In this document: piece by piece, positions 7,573 through 15,632 of the stretch
Layout: each line of letters starts with the position of its first letter
How positions within the stretch are numbered: the first letter of the stretch is position 1
DNA from: an uncultured Anaerotruncus sp.
GTDB lineage: Bacteria > Bacillota > Clostridia > Oscillospirales > CAG-272
Assembly: GCA_905210995.1 (NCBI GenBank)
Contig: CAJLZE010000016.1
Coordinates: 1 to 33,741 of the forward strand
Direction of reading: 5' to 3'
DNA: 33,741 nucleotides
Program-made: the position numbers and the translations under genes
Notes under the pieces: model-generated
Seen by the model: only the letters and a program-made list of their open reading frames with translations
Told to the model about the DNA's origin: nothing
Databases searched by the model: none

Positions 7573-9051
7573 TCAAGCGGAAGTTGTTAGATATACAATA
7601 TTTGAACTGTTAAAATTACATTGTGAATAATCAATTCCTATAAGAGCACTGCGAATATCACTTTCTGTAATTTCTCCGACTGTGTAAGCCGAGTACACAA
7701 GTCTATCCATAAACTGCCGTATCCATAAGTTCGCGGAACCGCAGTCGATCGAAACATTAAATCCTATTGTATTCTTTGCACCATTATTATATGTAGCTCT
7801 TACAATATTGTCAGCATATGCTCCTCCTTCACCCGCCAGACAGCACATATAAAGTACCAGTTCGGTGTTTGAAAACTCTCGAGACATAGTTGCATTTATA
7901 GTATCTGTGGTCAGGCAATGAGAATACATATTATTATCTCCAAACCATATTATCGCCTTCTCTCCGTGTCCTCTGAATATAAAAACTTTTGAATTCATAA
8001 TGTCAGACAGGACCTCATCATCACTGTCAACAGCCTCTTTTTTACTTATTATTGAACCCGAACCATATATCCCACGCAAGCACGTAGCGGCATTTGACAT
8101 ATATGATGTATGGTCATGTTCATCACTCGAAGGAATTCCGATCAATGTTGCACAGACATCATCCTCAGACGAAACGGCAACGTCTGCATACCCGGTTATG
8201 CGTGAGTTTACGGTGCTTACAGCCTTGACACGCGAAGGACCAACTGAAGTTCCTGTAAGATACCCTGCGGAAGTCACTGAAATTCCACTATACCCACTTG
8301 CAATCGAATATGTTACCGATTGGCTCAGTGAAGTCCTCGAAAACACACCTGCCTGAAGTCTCTTAGTTGATCCAGCCTTTACACCGAAATCACCGTAAAT
8401 GATTATCCCCTCAAGTTCTTCTTCCTGTTCGTCGTCCAAGCGCTCGAACAGCCACCCTGTTGCGCCGGAAACCTCATAATCACAAGTGTATACAGTACCG
8501 GCACTGTTGGCACACAAAGTCTTATCTTCATTGTTCATCTGACATAAAGTATATACTTCGGAATCAAGCCAATCCTCCGGCTGCGACACAGCCCATCTCG
8601 AAGTATAAATAGTGCTTATCGAAGCACCCACGTTGTATATTTGCACTGATACACCATCATCCGCCAAATCCAACGCCATGTTTACCTTATGCAACGGACG
8701 TATCGAATATTGGTTACCGGAAATATGAGACACCCACCACAAAGCATTTTTCTCATATTTGGTCACTTGATAGTATCTTCTGCTATCCGCAACACATCTC
8801 ACCTCGCTAAAATCACCAATACAGAAGTCTGGAACAGTTAAATATTCGTGCTTCAGGATGTTGCGTATTCTGTATACACCTTCTTCAAGTATCAATTCAT
8901 CATCAGAACTTTGCATTTCAACAGTATTTTGCTCAGTATTGCTGATCTGCTCTGCATCTATTGCACCTACGTGCAAAGCACCGAGCCATATACAAGTAAA
9001 AACACTCAAAAGAACAACCAAAAAACCTACGAGTACAATTTTCCGCTTCAT
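7573..9051 (-). CDS. Exported caspase-like (clan CD / CHAT-like) cysteine peptidase with ricin-like and Ig-like domains
   Basis: A 492-residue protein with an N-terminal basic-hydrophobic segment (2-26) that is a signal peptide or membrane anchor. Residues about 58-205 look like a ricin-type beta-trefoil (GVYRIRN...YLTV, YSIRPLHKVNMALDL, ending GWLFE), a carbohydrate-binding fold. Residues about 215-295 look like a bacterial Ig-like (Big_2) domain (SGISVTSAGYLTGTSVG). The C-terminal part has the dyad of caspase/gingipain/CHAT peptidases: KVFIFRGHGE (His362) and, after a hydrophobic strand, ELVLYMCCLAGEGG, where Cys404 matches the nucleophile of the usual SACxTG motif; GAKNTIGF and WIRQFMDRL follow as in that fold. 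The substrate is unknown and cannot be inferred. GGAGG lies 6 nt before the ATG. The gene is clearly more A+T-rich than its core neighbours, suggesting horizontal acquisition. Confidence 0.75.
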   Translation of the reverse strand: MKRKIVLVGFLVVLLSVFTCIWLGALHVGAIDAEQISNTEQNTVEMQSSDDELILEEGVYRIRNILKHEYLTVPDFCIGDFSEVRCVADSRRYYQVTKYEKNALWWVSHISGNQYSIRPLHKVNMALDLADDGVSVQIYNVGASISTIYTSRWAVSQPEDWLDSEVYTLCQMNNEDKTLCANSAGTVYTCDYEVSGATGWLFERLDDEQEEELEGIIIYGDFGVKAGSTKRLQAGVFSRTSLSQSVTYSIASGYSGISVTSAGYLTGTSVGPSRVKAVSTVNSRITGYADVAVSSEDDVCATLIGIPSSDEHDHTSYMSNAATCLRGIYGSGSIISKKEAVDSDDEVLSDIMNSKVFIFRGHGEKAIIWFGDNNMYSHCLTTDTINATMSREFSNTELVLYMCCLAGEGGAYADNIVRATYNNGAKNTIGFNVSIDCGSANLWIRQFMDRLVYSAYTVGEITESDIRSALIGIDYSQCNFNSSNIVYLTTSA

Positions 9052-9239
9052 TTTCTTACCTCCGTATTTTTGAGTTTTGCTCTGCTGCGATGCCTTGCGT
9101 TATTCAATGTCATATTATGATGTAAAGGCTACAAACGTTATTTGCCGATCCGATCTATATCGCCGCTCCTTTTCGTCCGATTTCTGTATTACGCTCCGAT
9201 ATATAAACAGGGCATCGTTACACAAGTCGGCAAAACTCC
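9052..9239 (-). promoter_or_regulatory. Long 5' leader of the peptidase operon with nested long-range pairing
   Basis: The promoter places the RNA start near 9239, leaving about 188 nt before the ATG. GAGUUUUGC at the very 5' end (9230-9238) can pair perfectly with GCAAAACUC (9072-9080), which lies about 9 nt before the GGAGG site. Nested inside, CGAUGCC (9211-9217) pairs perfectly with GGCAUCG (9088-9094), with a weaker GCGU/ACGC inside that. I do not recognise a known riboswitch class. Confidence 0.45.
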
Positions 9240-9245
9240 TCTGTT

Positions 9246-9274
9246 ATTATATCAACTTATTTTGCCATTGTCAA
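9246..9274 (-). promoter_or_regulatory. Consensus sigma-A promoter of the peptidase-lipoprotein operon
   Basis: Minus strand reads TTGACA (9269-9274), 17 bp, TATAAT (9246-9251), a perfect consensus. The upstream side is A/T-rich (9275-9310). The remaining bases between here and the pepD terminator hold nothing else that I can identify. Confidence 0.8.
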
Positions 9275-9352
9275 CACCATGGTATTATTTTTTTAATTTT
9301 ATTATGACAATATTATAACTTGTGAACAACGAGTGCGGCATAACAAAAAATA

Positions 9353-9386
9353 GGGGCAGAAAACTCAAAAATAAGTTTTCCACCCC
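9353..9386 (-). terminator. Intrinsic terminator after pepD
   Basis: Minus-strand RNA folds GGGGUGGAAAACU against AGUUUUCUGCCCC (13 bp with two G-U pairs, 8-nt loop), followed by UAUUUUUUGUU. It lies 7 bp past the pepD stop. Confidence 0.88.
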
Positions 9387-9392
9387 GTATTT

Positions 9393-10829
9393 TTATTTCA
9401 GCATTTCGCCGACGATCTTCCATATCCGCTCACAGGATGCGGCGGACAGCGCCTCGTCGGGCGTGTGTATCCCTTTCATATCGGGACCTATCGAGATCAT
9501 ATCCAGCTTCGGCAAATGCGAGCGGATTATCCCGCACTCAAGCCCGGCGTGAATGACCGTCACCTTCGGCTCGTAGCCGAGCACGCGTGCCGCCGCCTTG
9601 AGGTATTTGTTTCTCAGCGGCGAGCGCTGTGCATAATTCCAACCGGGATAACGGCTGTAATGCACGGTCTTGGCGCCTATAACGGCTGCAAGCGCGTCGA
9701 GCGAATCGGTGGAGGCATCAAGCTGCGATTCCACGGGCGAGCGGGACGAGAACACGAACGTCACGCCGCTCTCATCCGTTTTCACGATCCCGAGGTTGCG
9801 CGAAAAGCCCACAAGCCCCTCGACATCGCGGCTCATCTCGATAACACCGTTCTGAACGGTCCCCATTACCGCAAGCACGCGGCGCGTCGTTTCCGCCGTC
9901 ATCATTTTATCGGGCGCATCCGCAGCCACCGAGCAGCCGACGGTAAGACCCGCATCCTCGGCGCGCAGCTCGGCGCGCACACGCTCGGTCTCGCGCAGCA
10001 CCGCACGCGCGGCACGGTCGGCATCGGCGACCGATATCACAGCAAAAGCCTCGCGCGGGATGGCATTGTCCTTGCCGCCGCCGCGAACGGTGACGAGATT
10101 CACGCGCATTTTTTTGCCGACGGCGATAAGCAGCCGTCCCATGAGCTTTATTGCGTTTGTCCTGCCGCAGTTGATGTTTTCTCCCGAATGTCCGCCGCAA
10201 AGCCCGGTGATGCTTATCTCAAGCGCCTCTCCGCGCATCTCCTGCGTCTTTACGGGAACTGTCATATCGCTGCGCACGCCTCCGGCACAGCCGACAGTGA
10301 CCGAATCCTCCGCCTCGCTGTCGAGGTTTATCATACTCTTTGCGGTAACGTTTGAATAGTCAAAGCTGCCCGCACCGAGAAGACCTACCTCCTCGTCGGT
10401 CGTAAACAGGCATTCGACCGTGGGGTGTGTGGCAAGCTGACCGTCGATGACGGCAAGCATCATGGCAACAGCGGCGCCGTCGTCGCCGCCGAGCGTTGTA
10501 CCGTCGGCGCGAAGCCAGCCGTCCTCAACGCGTATGCTGATACCGTCGCGCAGAAAATCGTGCGCGACGCCTTCTTTTTTCTCGCATACCATGTCCATAT
10601 GCCCCTGAAGCATGACCGCAGCCTCATGCTCGCGTCCCGCAGTGGCGGGAACACGCACGAAAACATTGTTGCTGCCGTCGCGCAGGCAAAAGCACTTGCG
10701 GTCAGAGGCAAATTTTTCGATCCACTTTGCCACCGCCTCTTCGTTTCCCGATCCGCGCGGTATCGCGGATATTTCTTCAAAAAGCTCAAGCACGCGGCGC
10801 GGCTCAAGTCCTTCGGTCACATATTTCAT
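9393..10829 (-). CDS. pepD: Aminoacyl-histidine dipeptidase (M20C, PepD)
   Basis: A cytosolic zinc dipeptidase of the M20 family that hydrolyses Xaa-His and related dipeptides, supplying amino acids from peptides. From the ATG at 10829 it is 478 residues. M20 metal ligands are in order: LQGHMDMV (His77 and Asp79), TTLGGDDG (Asp116/117), TTDEEVG (catalytic and ligand Glu near 146-147), the LDSE segment, HAGLECG and HTPDE near the C-terminus. GGGKDNAIPREAFA and CGGHSGENI belong to the lid/dimer domain. The ATG at 10838 directly abuts the GAAAGGA site, while the ATG at 10829 stands 9 nt after it and is preferred. The gene follows mreB by 35 bp and ends at a strong terminator, so mreB-pepD looks like an operon. 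Confidence 0.93.
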   Translation of the reverse strand: MKYVTEGLEPRRVLELFEEISAIPRGSGNEEAVAKWIEKFASDRKCFCLRDGSNNVFVRVPATAGREHEAAVMLQGHMDMVCEKKEGVAHDFLRDGISIRVEDGWLRADGTTLGGDDGAAVAMMLAVIDGQLATHPTVECLFTTDEEVGLLGAGSFDYSNVTAKSMINLDSEAEDSVTVGCAGGVRSDMTVPVKTQEMRGEALEISITGLCGGHSGENINCGRTNAIKLMGRLLIAVGKKMRVNLVTVRGGGKDNAIPREAFAVISVADADRAARAVLRETERVRAELRAEDAGLTVGCSVAADAPDKMMTAETTRRVLAVMGTVQNGVIEMSRDVEGLVGFSRNLGIVKTDESGVTFVFSSRSPVESQLDASTDSLDALAAVIGAKTVHYSRYPGWNYAQRSPLRNKYLKAAARVLGYEPKVTVIHAGLECGIIRSHLPKLDMISIGPDMKGIHTPDEALSAASCERIWKIVGEMLK

Positions 10830-10864
10830 ATCAGTCATTCCTTTCGGTAATCAGATTCACATCG

Positions 10865-11902
10865 TCACAGGCGCTGCTGCCTTGCGCGCGCAAGATTCAC
10901 CGCGCCCTCGGTAAGCGCCTCAACATTGTCAAGGGACATTCCCGTTCCTATCGCAACGCACTGCACCGGATTTTTTGCGACGCGCGTGCGGATGCCCGTC
11001 ATGTCGGTGAGGAGACGGTCAAAGCCGTAAAGCAGCGAACCGCCGCCCGTCATAACGATTCCGTTGTGCAATATGTCGCCCACAAGCTCGGGCGGAGTGC
11101 GCTCGATGACAACGCAAATGCTTTCGATGATCGCCGATATCGGCTCATACATCGCTTCAAGCATCTCGCGCGACGAGAGAGTTATTACCTTCGGCAGCCC
11201 CTGTGAAAGGCACCTGCCCTTGACCTCCATCGTTTTCGGCACATCGTGACGATAAACGGCGCCGATACGGATCTTTATGCTCTCCGCCGTGCGCTCGCCT
11301 ATCAGAACATTGTATTTGCGCCTGACATAGCGCATTATCGCCTCATCGAATTTGTCTCCGGCGATCTTTATCGACTCTGACACCACAACGCCGCCGAGTG
11401 AAATAACGGCGATATCCGTCGTGCCGCCGCCGATATCGACGACCATATTGCCGTTCGGTGCGGAAATATCTATGCCCGCGCCGATAGCTGCCGCGACAGG
11501 CTCCTCTATAAGATACGCCGACCGCGCGCCGACCTGCTTTGCGGCGTCAACAACGGCTCTTTCCTCGACCTCCGTTATGCCGGAGGGTATGCAGATGACC
11601 ACGCGGCGCGGAGCGATAAGCGAACCGCAGGCGGCGTGTATGAAATGCTGGAGCATCTTCAGCGTAACGTCGTACTGGCTTATAACACCGTCGCGCAGCG
11701 GGCGGACCGCCAGAATGTTCTCGGGCGTTCTGCCGAGCATCATCTGCGCTTTTCTGCCGACCTCAAGTATCTTGCCCGTGTCGGCTTCGAGCGCGACGAC
11801 CGAGGGCTCGGTCAGCACTATGCCCTTGCCGCTGACATATACAAGCACCGTCGCCGTACCGAGGTCGATCCCTATATCCTTTCTGAGTGAGAAATCAAAC
11901 AT
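10865..11902 (-). CDS. mreB: Rod shape-determining protein MreB/Mbl
   Basis: Bacterial actin homologue of 345 residues that forms membrane-bound filaments guiding cell-wall elongation together with RodA-type enzymes. Actin-fold ATP sites are visible: phosphate 1 loop GIDLGTATVLVYV at the start, the EEPVAAAIGAG segment, phosphate 2 loop VVDIGGGTTDIAVISLGG, and the adenosine motif IVMTGGGSLL. An amphipathic, hydrophobic N-terminus (MFDFSLRKD) fits membrane binding. It is not accompanied by mreC/mreD here, so it may be an additional Mbl-type copy; rodA is at the other end of this region. The ribosome site is poor (ACGGA about 11 nt before the ATG), but no better start exists. Confidence 0.92.
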   Translation of the reverse strand: MFDFSLRKDIGIDLGTATVLVYVSGKGIVLTEPSVVALEADTGKILEVGRKAQMMLGRTPENILAVRPLRDGVISQYDVTLKMLQHFIHAACGSLIAPRRVVICIPSGITEVEERAVVDAAKQVGARSAYLIEEPVAAAIGAGIDISAPNGNMVVDIGGGTTDIAVISLGGVVVSESIKIAGDKFDEAIMRYVRRKYNVLIGERTAESIKIRIGAVYRHDVPKTMEVKGRCLSQGLPKVITLSSREMLEAMYEPISAIIESICVVIERTPPELVGDILHNGIVMTGGGSLLYGFDRLLTDMTGIRTRVAKNPVQCVAIGTGMSLDNVEALTEGAVNLARARQQRL

Positions 11903-11973
11903 TTATAACAAGTCCGTTCATTTATTTATCTATATTATGCCCGCTTTGTATGCAGAGATATTGACACATAGTA

Positions 11974-12002
11974 ATTATATAATACATCGGGGCAAAATGC
12001 AA
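11974..12002 (-). promoter_or_regulatory. Promoter of mreB-pepD
   Basis: Minus strand reads TTGCAT (11997-12002), 17 bp, TATAAT (11974-11979). The -10 is perfect and the -35 has the key TTG. The start would fall near 11967, giving a leader of about 65 nt. A second CATAAT closer to the gene has no matching -35. Confidence 0.6.
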
Positions 12003-12048
12003 CCGTTTTCGATAATTTTAATAGAAATATAATGTATGGAACGATCCG

Positions 12049-12087
12049 AAAAAAATGCGGGCGGGCGCTGCTGCGGCGCCTCAGCCC
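12049..12087 (-). terminator. Intrinsic terminator after comF
   Basis: Minus-strand RNA: GGGC-UGA-GGCGC, 7-nt loop, GCGCC-C-GCCC, then GCA and seven U. The stem has a small internal bulge. It lies about 40 bp after the comF stop and separates this operon from the mreB promoter. Confidence 0.75.
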
Positions 12088-12127
12088 GTAATTCCGGCGG
12101 CGATACTGACAACGGGATACGACCGCA

Positions 12128-12898
12128 TCAGCCCCTTTTTGCCGTGTATGCAACGGCGGCACAAAAGACTTCGGCTCCTGCCGCGCGCAGCAGCCCGACG
12201 CACGCCGCGGCAGTGGCTCCCGTTGTCACAAGATCGTCGACCATAAGCACAGTCATTCCGTCAAGGGACGTGGCTGCTCCCTCCTTTGAAAGCGAAAACA
12301 GCTTTTTTACGTTGGCGTCGCGCTCGTCGGCGCTCAGATTTTTCTGCTCGGAGGAACCGCTCTTGCGCGATATCAGGCGAACGCACGGTGCGCCGAGCTT
12401 TTCGGCAAGCGCCTCGGCAAGCAGACGCGCCTGGTCGTGCCCGTCGGCAAGTATCTTGCCGGGATCGCGCGGCACATATGTGACGATAAGGTGCGAGCGG
12501 TCAACGCCCTGCCCGTCGAGCAGCTCGCCCGCCGGAACAGCCAACAGCCCCGCAAGAAAAGCGGCGCATTCGCGGTCGCGCACGTGCTTTTGCCGCCAGA
12601 TCACACGATTGAGCGGGCAGTCTGCCTCAGACGCGTCATATGACGCAAGCTTTGCAAGAAATTCGCACCCCGCATCGCGCAGCCGCGGCGGAGCACAGTA
12701 GCATTCAAAGCGCGGCGAGCCGCAGTCGGGGCATTTTTCAGCCAGCTTGCGCTGAAATTTTGCCGCGCACGCGGCACAAAGCAGCTCGTCGCCCGCTCCG
12801 CGATCGCCGCATGAAATGCACACCTCGCCCCACAGAATGCGTCGCAGCCGCTTCATAAAACGCACGCGCAGCGGGCTGCCGTCTTCTTTTTTTGCCAT
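12128..12898 (-). CDS. comF: ComF family protein (phosphoribosyltransferase-like, zinc-binding)
   Basis: A 256-residue cytosolic protein of the ComFC/GntX family, linked to DNA uptake in competent bacteria and perhaps to purine/DNA metabolism. Two zinc-finger-like clusters are visible: Cys27, 30, 41, 44 and Cys56, 59, 66, 68. The C-terminal half is a type I phosphoribosyltransferase fold with YVPRDP, the SSEQKNLSADERDANVKK segment (ComF 'Q..L...ER..N' pattern) and the PRPP loop VLMVDDLVTTGAT (217-229). The ATG at 12898 overlaps the recD2 stop in a TGATG junction and has GGGAGG 6 nt before it, so translation is coupled to recD2. An upstream in-frame reading from 12931 has no support. Confidence 0.88.
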   Translation of the reverse strand: MAKKEDGSPLRVRFMKRLRRILWGEVCISCGDRGAGDELLCAACAAKFQRKLAEKCPDCGSPRFECYCAPPRLRDAGCEFLAKLASYDASEADCPLNRVIWRQKHVRDRECAAFLAGLLAVPAGELLDGQGVDRSHLIVTYVPRDPGKILADGHDQARLLAEALAEKLGAPCVRLISRKSGSSEQKNLSADERDANVKKLFSLSKEGAATSLDGMTVLMVDDLVTTGATAAACVGLLRAAGAEVFCAAVAYTAKRG

Positions 12899-15189
12899 CA
12901 CGAACCTCCCGCAGCGGCAAGCCTGCGGCAAAGCCCTGTGTATCGCAGCATCTGCCGCTTGTTTTCGACCATCGTCTGAACGATGTCCCGTCTGCCGACG
13001 AGAATGACCATCCTCTGCGCACGCGTGACCGCAGTGTAGAACAGATTGCGCGTCAGCAGCATTTCGGGCGCACCGTACATCGGGATTATCACTATCGGAT
13101 ATTCGCTTCCCTGGCTCTTATGCACGGTTATGGCATATGCAAGCTCAAGATCGTCGAGCGATGAGAATGAATAATCGACTATGCGGTCGTCAAAATTCAC
13201 CGTCATGCTCTGCGACGAGGGATTGATCGACTCTATAACTCCGATATCGCCGTTGAATATACCCATTCCCTCTTTACCGCCGCGCTCCCACTCAAGCTCG
13301 TAGTTGTTGCGCATCTGCATCACCTTGTCGCCCGTGCGGAATATGATATCACGGAAGCGCAGCTCGCGTTTTTTTCCGTCTCCGGGGTTGAGCGAGCGCT
13401 GAAGCAGCGAATTGAGATTGGAAGTTCCGCCCGCACCGCGCCGCGAGGGGGTTATAACCTGTATGCCAGCGGCTGCTTCGGCGCCGTATGCGGCGGGGAG
13501 GCGATTGGCGCAAAGATCTGCGACGGTTGCGGCTATTTCGGCGTCGCTGCTGCGCGGAAGAAAGAAAAAGTCGCGGTCCTTTACATCGAGCACCGGCATC
13601 TCGCCGCGATCGATCGCATGCGCGTTTGTTACTATCAGCGATCGCTGCGCCTGACGGAATATTTCGGTCAGGCAAACGGTGGCAAACACGCCCGAATCGA
13701 TGATGTCGTGCAGCACATTACCCGCACCGACGGACGGAAGCTGGTCTGAGTCACCGATGATTATCAGCCGCGCACCGGGCTTTATCGCCCGCAGCAGCGC
13801 CGCCGTGAGCGCAGAATCGAGCATCGATGCCTCGTCGATGATTATGACGTGTTCGTCGAGCAGATCCTTCTCACAGCGCCTGAAGGAGAGCCTGCGCCCG
13901 ATAACACTGCCGTTTTCCTCGGTGCCGTCGTATTCCGCTTCGAGCAGACGATGGACCGTCCGCGCCTCGTGCGATGTGGCCTCCGACAAACGCTTTGCAG
14001 CTCGTCCCGTCGGCGCCGCAAGCGCCGCGTCGAGCCCCATGCTGTCAAATATATCGAGCAGCGCATGAACAACGGTGGTCTTTCCCGTTCCGGGACCGCC
14101 GGTCAGCACCATAACACCGTGGATCAGCGCATCCGCGATAGCACGCCGCTGAGCGTCGGCATATCTGATCCCGCGTGTCATTTCTTCTTTATTTATGAAA
14201 CCGTCAATGTCCCCCGCGTCTATCGGAATACATTTACGGTCAAGCAGGCAAAGCTTTTTTGCAATATATTTTTCGTCGGCATAGGCGGTCTCGTCGTATA
14301 TCATCCGCCGTTCGCCGTCACGCTCCGCCACAAGCTCGCCGCGCCCGACAAGCACGCTCACAGCCTCGGCTGCAGCGCTTTCGGGAACACCGAGAAGGCT
14401 CGCCGCTGTCGCAGTGAGCTTGTCCTCTGGCAGGCAGACATGACCGTTCTGCGCCGCATTTGCTGTGAGAACGTGCCTGACCCCGCATTCGACGCGCTCC
14501 GGCGAATCCTGCGGGCAGCCGAGCGAACGCGCCAGCGCGTCCGCTTTATCAAAACCGATTCCCTGCACCTCTCCGCAGAGCGAATACGGATTCTTCTTTG
14601 CGGTCTCCACCGAATCGGAGCCGAAACGCTTGTATATGCGCATCGTAAGTTCGGGACCGAAATAATCGCGGAAGAACATGACCGTCCCGCGCATATCCGA
14701 CTGTTTTTTAAAGCTTTCGGATATCTCCCGGGCCCGTTTTGCCGTTATGCCCGGCACCTCGGCCAGCCAGTCGGGATGATTTTCGATCACGTCAAAGGTA
14801 TCCTCGCCGAACTGTGCCACGATCTTGTGCGCGGTCTTGAGTCTTATCCCCCTGACGGCGCCCGACGCCAGATAACGCTCTATCGCCGCCACGTCGGAGG
14901 GCAGCTCGCGCTCGTATTCCGAAACGCGGAACTGCCTGCCGTAGCGGGCGTTTTGCTCCCATTTCCCGCGAAGGCGCACAAGGTCGCCCTCGGTCACGTC
15001 TGGCATGACTCCGAGCGCGGTATAAAGCCCACCGTCGTCACCCTCAAGTGCAAGAATGACAAAACCCGTGTCCTCGCGCACGTATATAAGCTCCTCGACG
15101 GTTCCGTTGAGGGTATTGCTTTCTTTTTCGCCCGGAAGACGCGCGTCGGAGCGTCCGTAGGCTTCTTCAAATATGCTTTTCGGAGTCAT
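12898..15189 (-). CDS. recD2: ATP-dependent RecD2-type DNA helicase
   Basis: Superfamily 1B helicase that unwinds DNA 5' to 3', of the RecD2/YrrC type found in bacteria without RecBC partnership, acting in repair and replication-fork maintenance. It has 763 residues. The long N-terminal region includes an OB-like part (about 25-95) and helix-hairpin-helix repeats (VRGIRLKTAHKIV, VPGITAKRAREI, VQGIGFDKADALA). Then come Walker A GGPGTGKTT (364-372), motif Ia AAPTGRAAKRL (391-401), Walker B VIIIDEASMLD (to 457), motif III GDSDQLPSVGAGNVL, the LTEIFRQA motif, and motif V/VI YAITVHKSQGSEYP near the C-terminus. It starts 24 bp after the small membrane protein gene and is translationally coupled to comF. 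The ribosome site is a G-rich run immediately before the ATG. Confidence 0.93.
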   Translation of the reverse strand: MTPKSIFEEAYGRSDARLPGEKESNTLNGTVEELIYVREDTGFVILALEGDDGGLYTALGVMPDVTEGDLVRLRGKWEQNARYGRQFRVSEYERELPSDVAAIERYLASGAVRGIRLKTAHKIVAQFGEDTFDVIENHPDWLAEVPGITAKRAREISESFKKQSDMRGTVMFFRDYFGPELTMRIYKRFGSDSVETAKKNPYSLCGEVQGIGFDKADALARSLGCPQDSPERVECGVRHVLTANAAQNGHVCLPEDKLTATAASLLGVPESAAAEAVSVLVGRGELVAERDGERRMIYDETAYADEKYIAKKLCLLDRKCIPIDAGDIDGFINKEEMTRGIRYADAQRRAIADALIHGVMVLTGGPGTGKTTVVHALLDIFDSMGLDAALAAPTGRAAKRLSEATSHEARTVHRLLEAEYDGTEENGSVIGRRLSFRRCEKDLLDEHVIIIDEASMLDSALTAALLRAIKPGARLIIIGDSDQLPSVGAGNVLHDIIDSGVFATVCLTEIFRQAQRSLIVTNAHAIDRGEMPVLDVKDRDFFFLPRSSDAEIAATVADLCANRLPAAYGAEAAAGIQVITPSRRGAGGTSNLNSLLQRSLNPGDGKKRELRFRDIIFRTGDKVMQMRNNYELEWERGGKEGMGIFNGDIGVIESINPSSQSMTVNFDDRIVDYSFSSLDDLELAYAITVHKSQGSEYPIVIIPMYGAPEMLLTRNLFYTAVTRAQRMVILVGRRDIVQTMVENKRQMLRYTGLCRRLAAAGGS

Positions 15190-15213
15190 TGCTCCCCGCG
15201 TCCCCTTTTCGTT

Positions 15214-15519
15214 TTATTTATGAGCCTCCGTCTTTTCGGCTACGATATCAGCCGACGGGCACAGCCTGTGCACACGCGCCGAAAGCGCCGTGTCCCCCTC
15301 GGGAATCAACACGATCAGCCTCCTGCGGTGCTGCCACGAGGCGCGCGCTTCGTCAAGCAGAACGCTTATAAGCTCATCATCCTCGCTCCCATCCAGTCTC
15401 ACCGCCGCGCTCGGCGAAAAGCGCCGCGGTATAAAAATACGCTCGGACAGAAGCTTCAGAGCACAATACCCGCCGAAAACGGCGAGTATTGCGATCATTA
15501 TATCAAAAAATGTCTTCAT
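15214..15519 (-). CDS. Small single-span membrane protein of unknown function
   Basis: A 101-residue protein with one hydrophobic helix at residues 5-24 and a basic flank (PRRF) followed by a soluble, probably cytosolic domain of about 70 residues (strand-like RRLIVLIPEG near the end). I do not recognise the family. The start is chosen by GGAGGAG 4 nt before the ATG; a reading frame further upstream has no ribosome site. A TATAAT at 15550-15555 could provide transcription after metK. It precedes recD2 by 24 bp, so it probably belongs to the recD2-comF transcript. Confidence 0.65.
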   Translation of the reverse strand: MKTFFDIMIAILAVFGGYCALKLLSERIFIPRRFSPSAAVRLDGSEDDELISVLLDEARASWQHRRRLIVLIPEGDTALSARVHRLCPSADIVAEKTEAHK

Positions 15520-15632
15520 TTGTCTCCTCCGCCGCATGTATTCATTATCATTATATGCTGCGGGGGAGATATTCTGACATTGCACGCCGCGGGTATTTTG
15601 CACCGTGCGGCGTATACGTGCGGATCCGATCT

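Noticed and set aside
9052..9239. 6S RNA or c-di-GMP riboswitch in the peptidase leader
   Set aside because: The closing helix and length are loosely like 6S RNA, but there is no terminator at the 3' end and a ribosome site follows directly; conserved blocks of c-di-GMP switches are missing.
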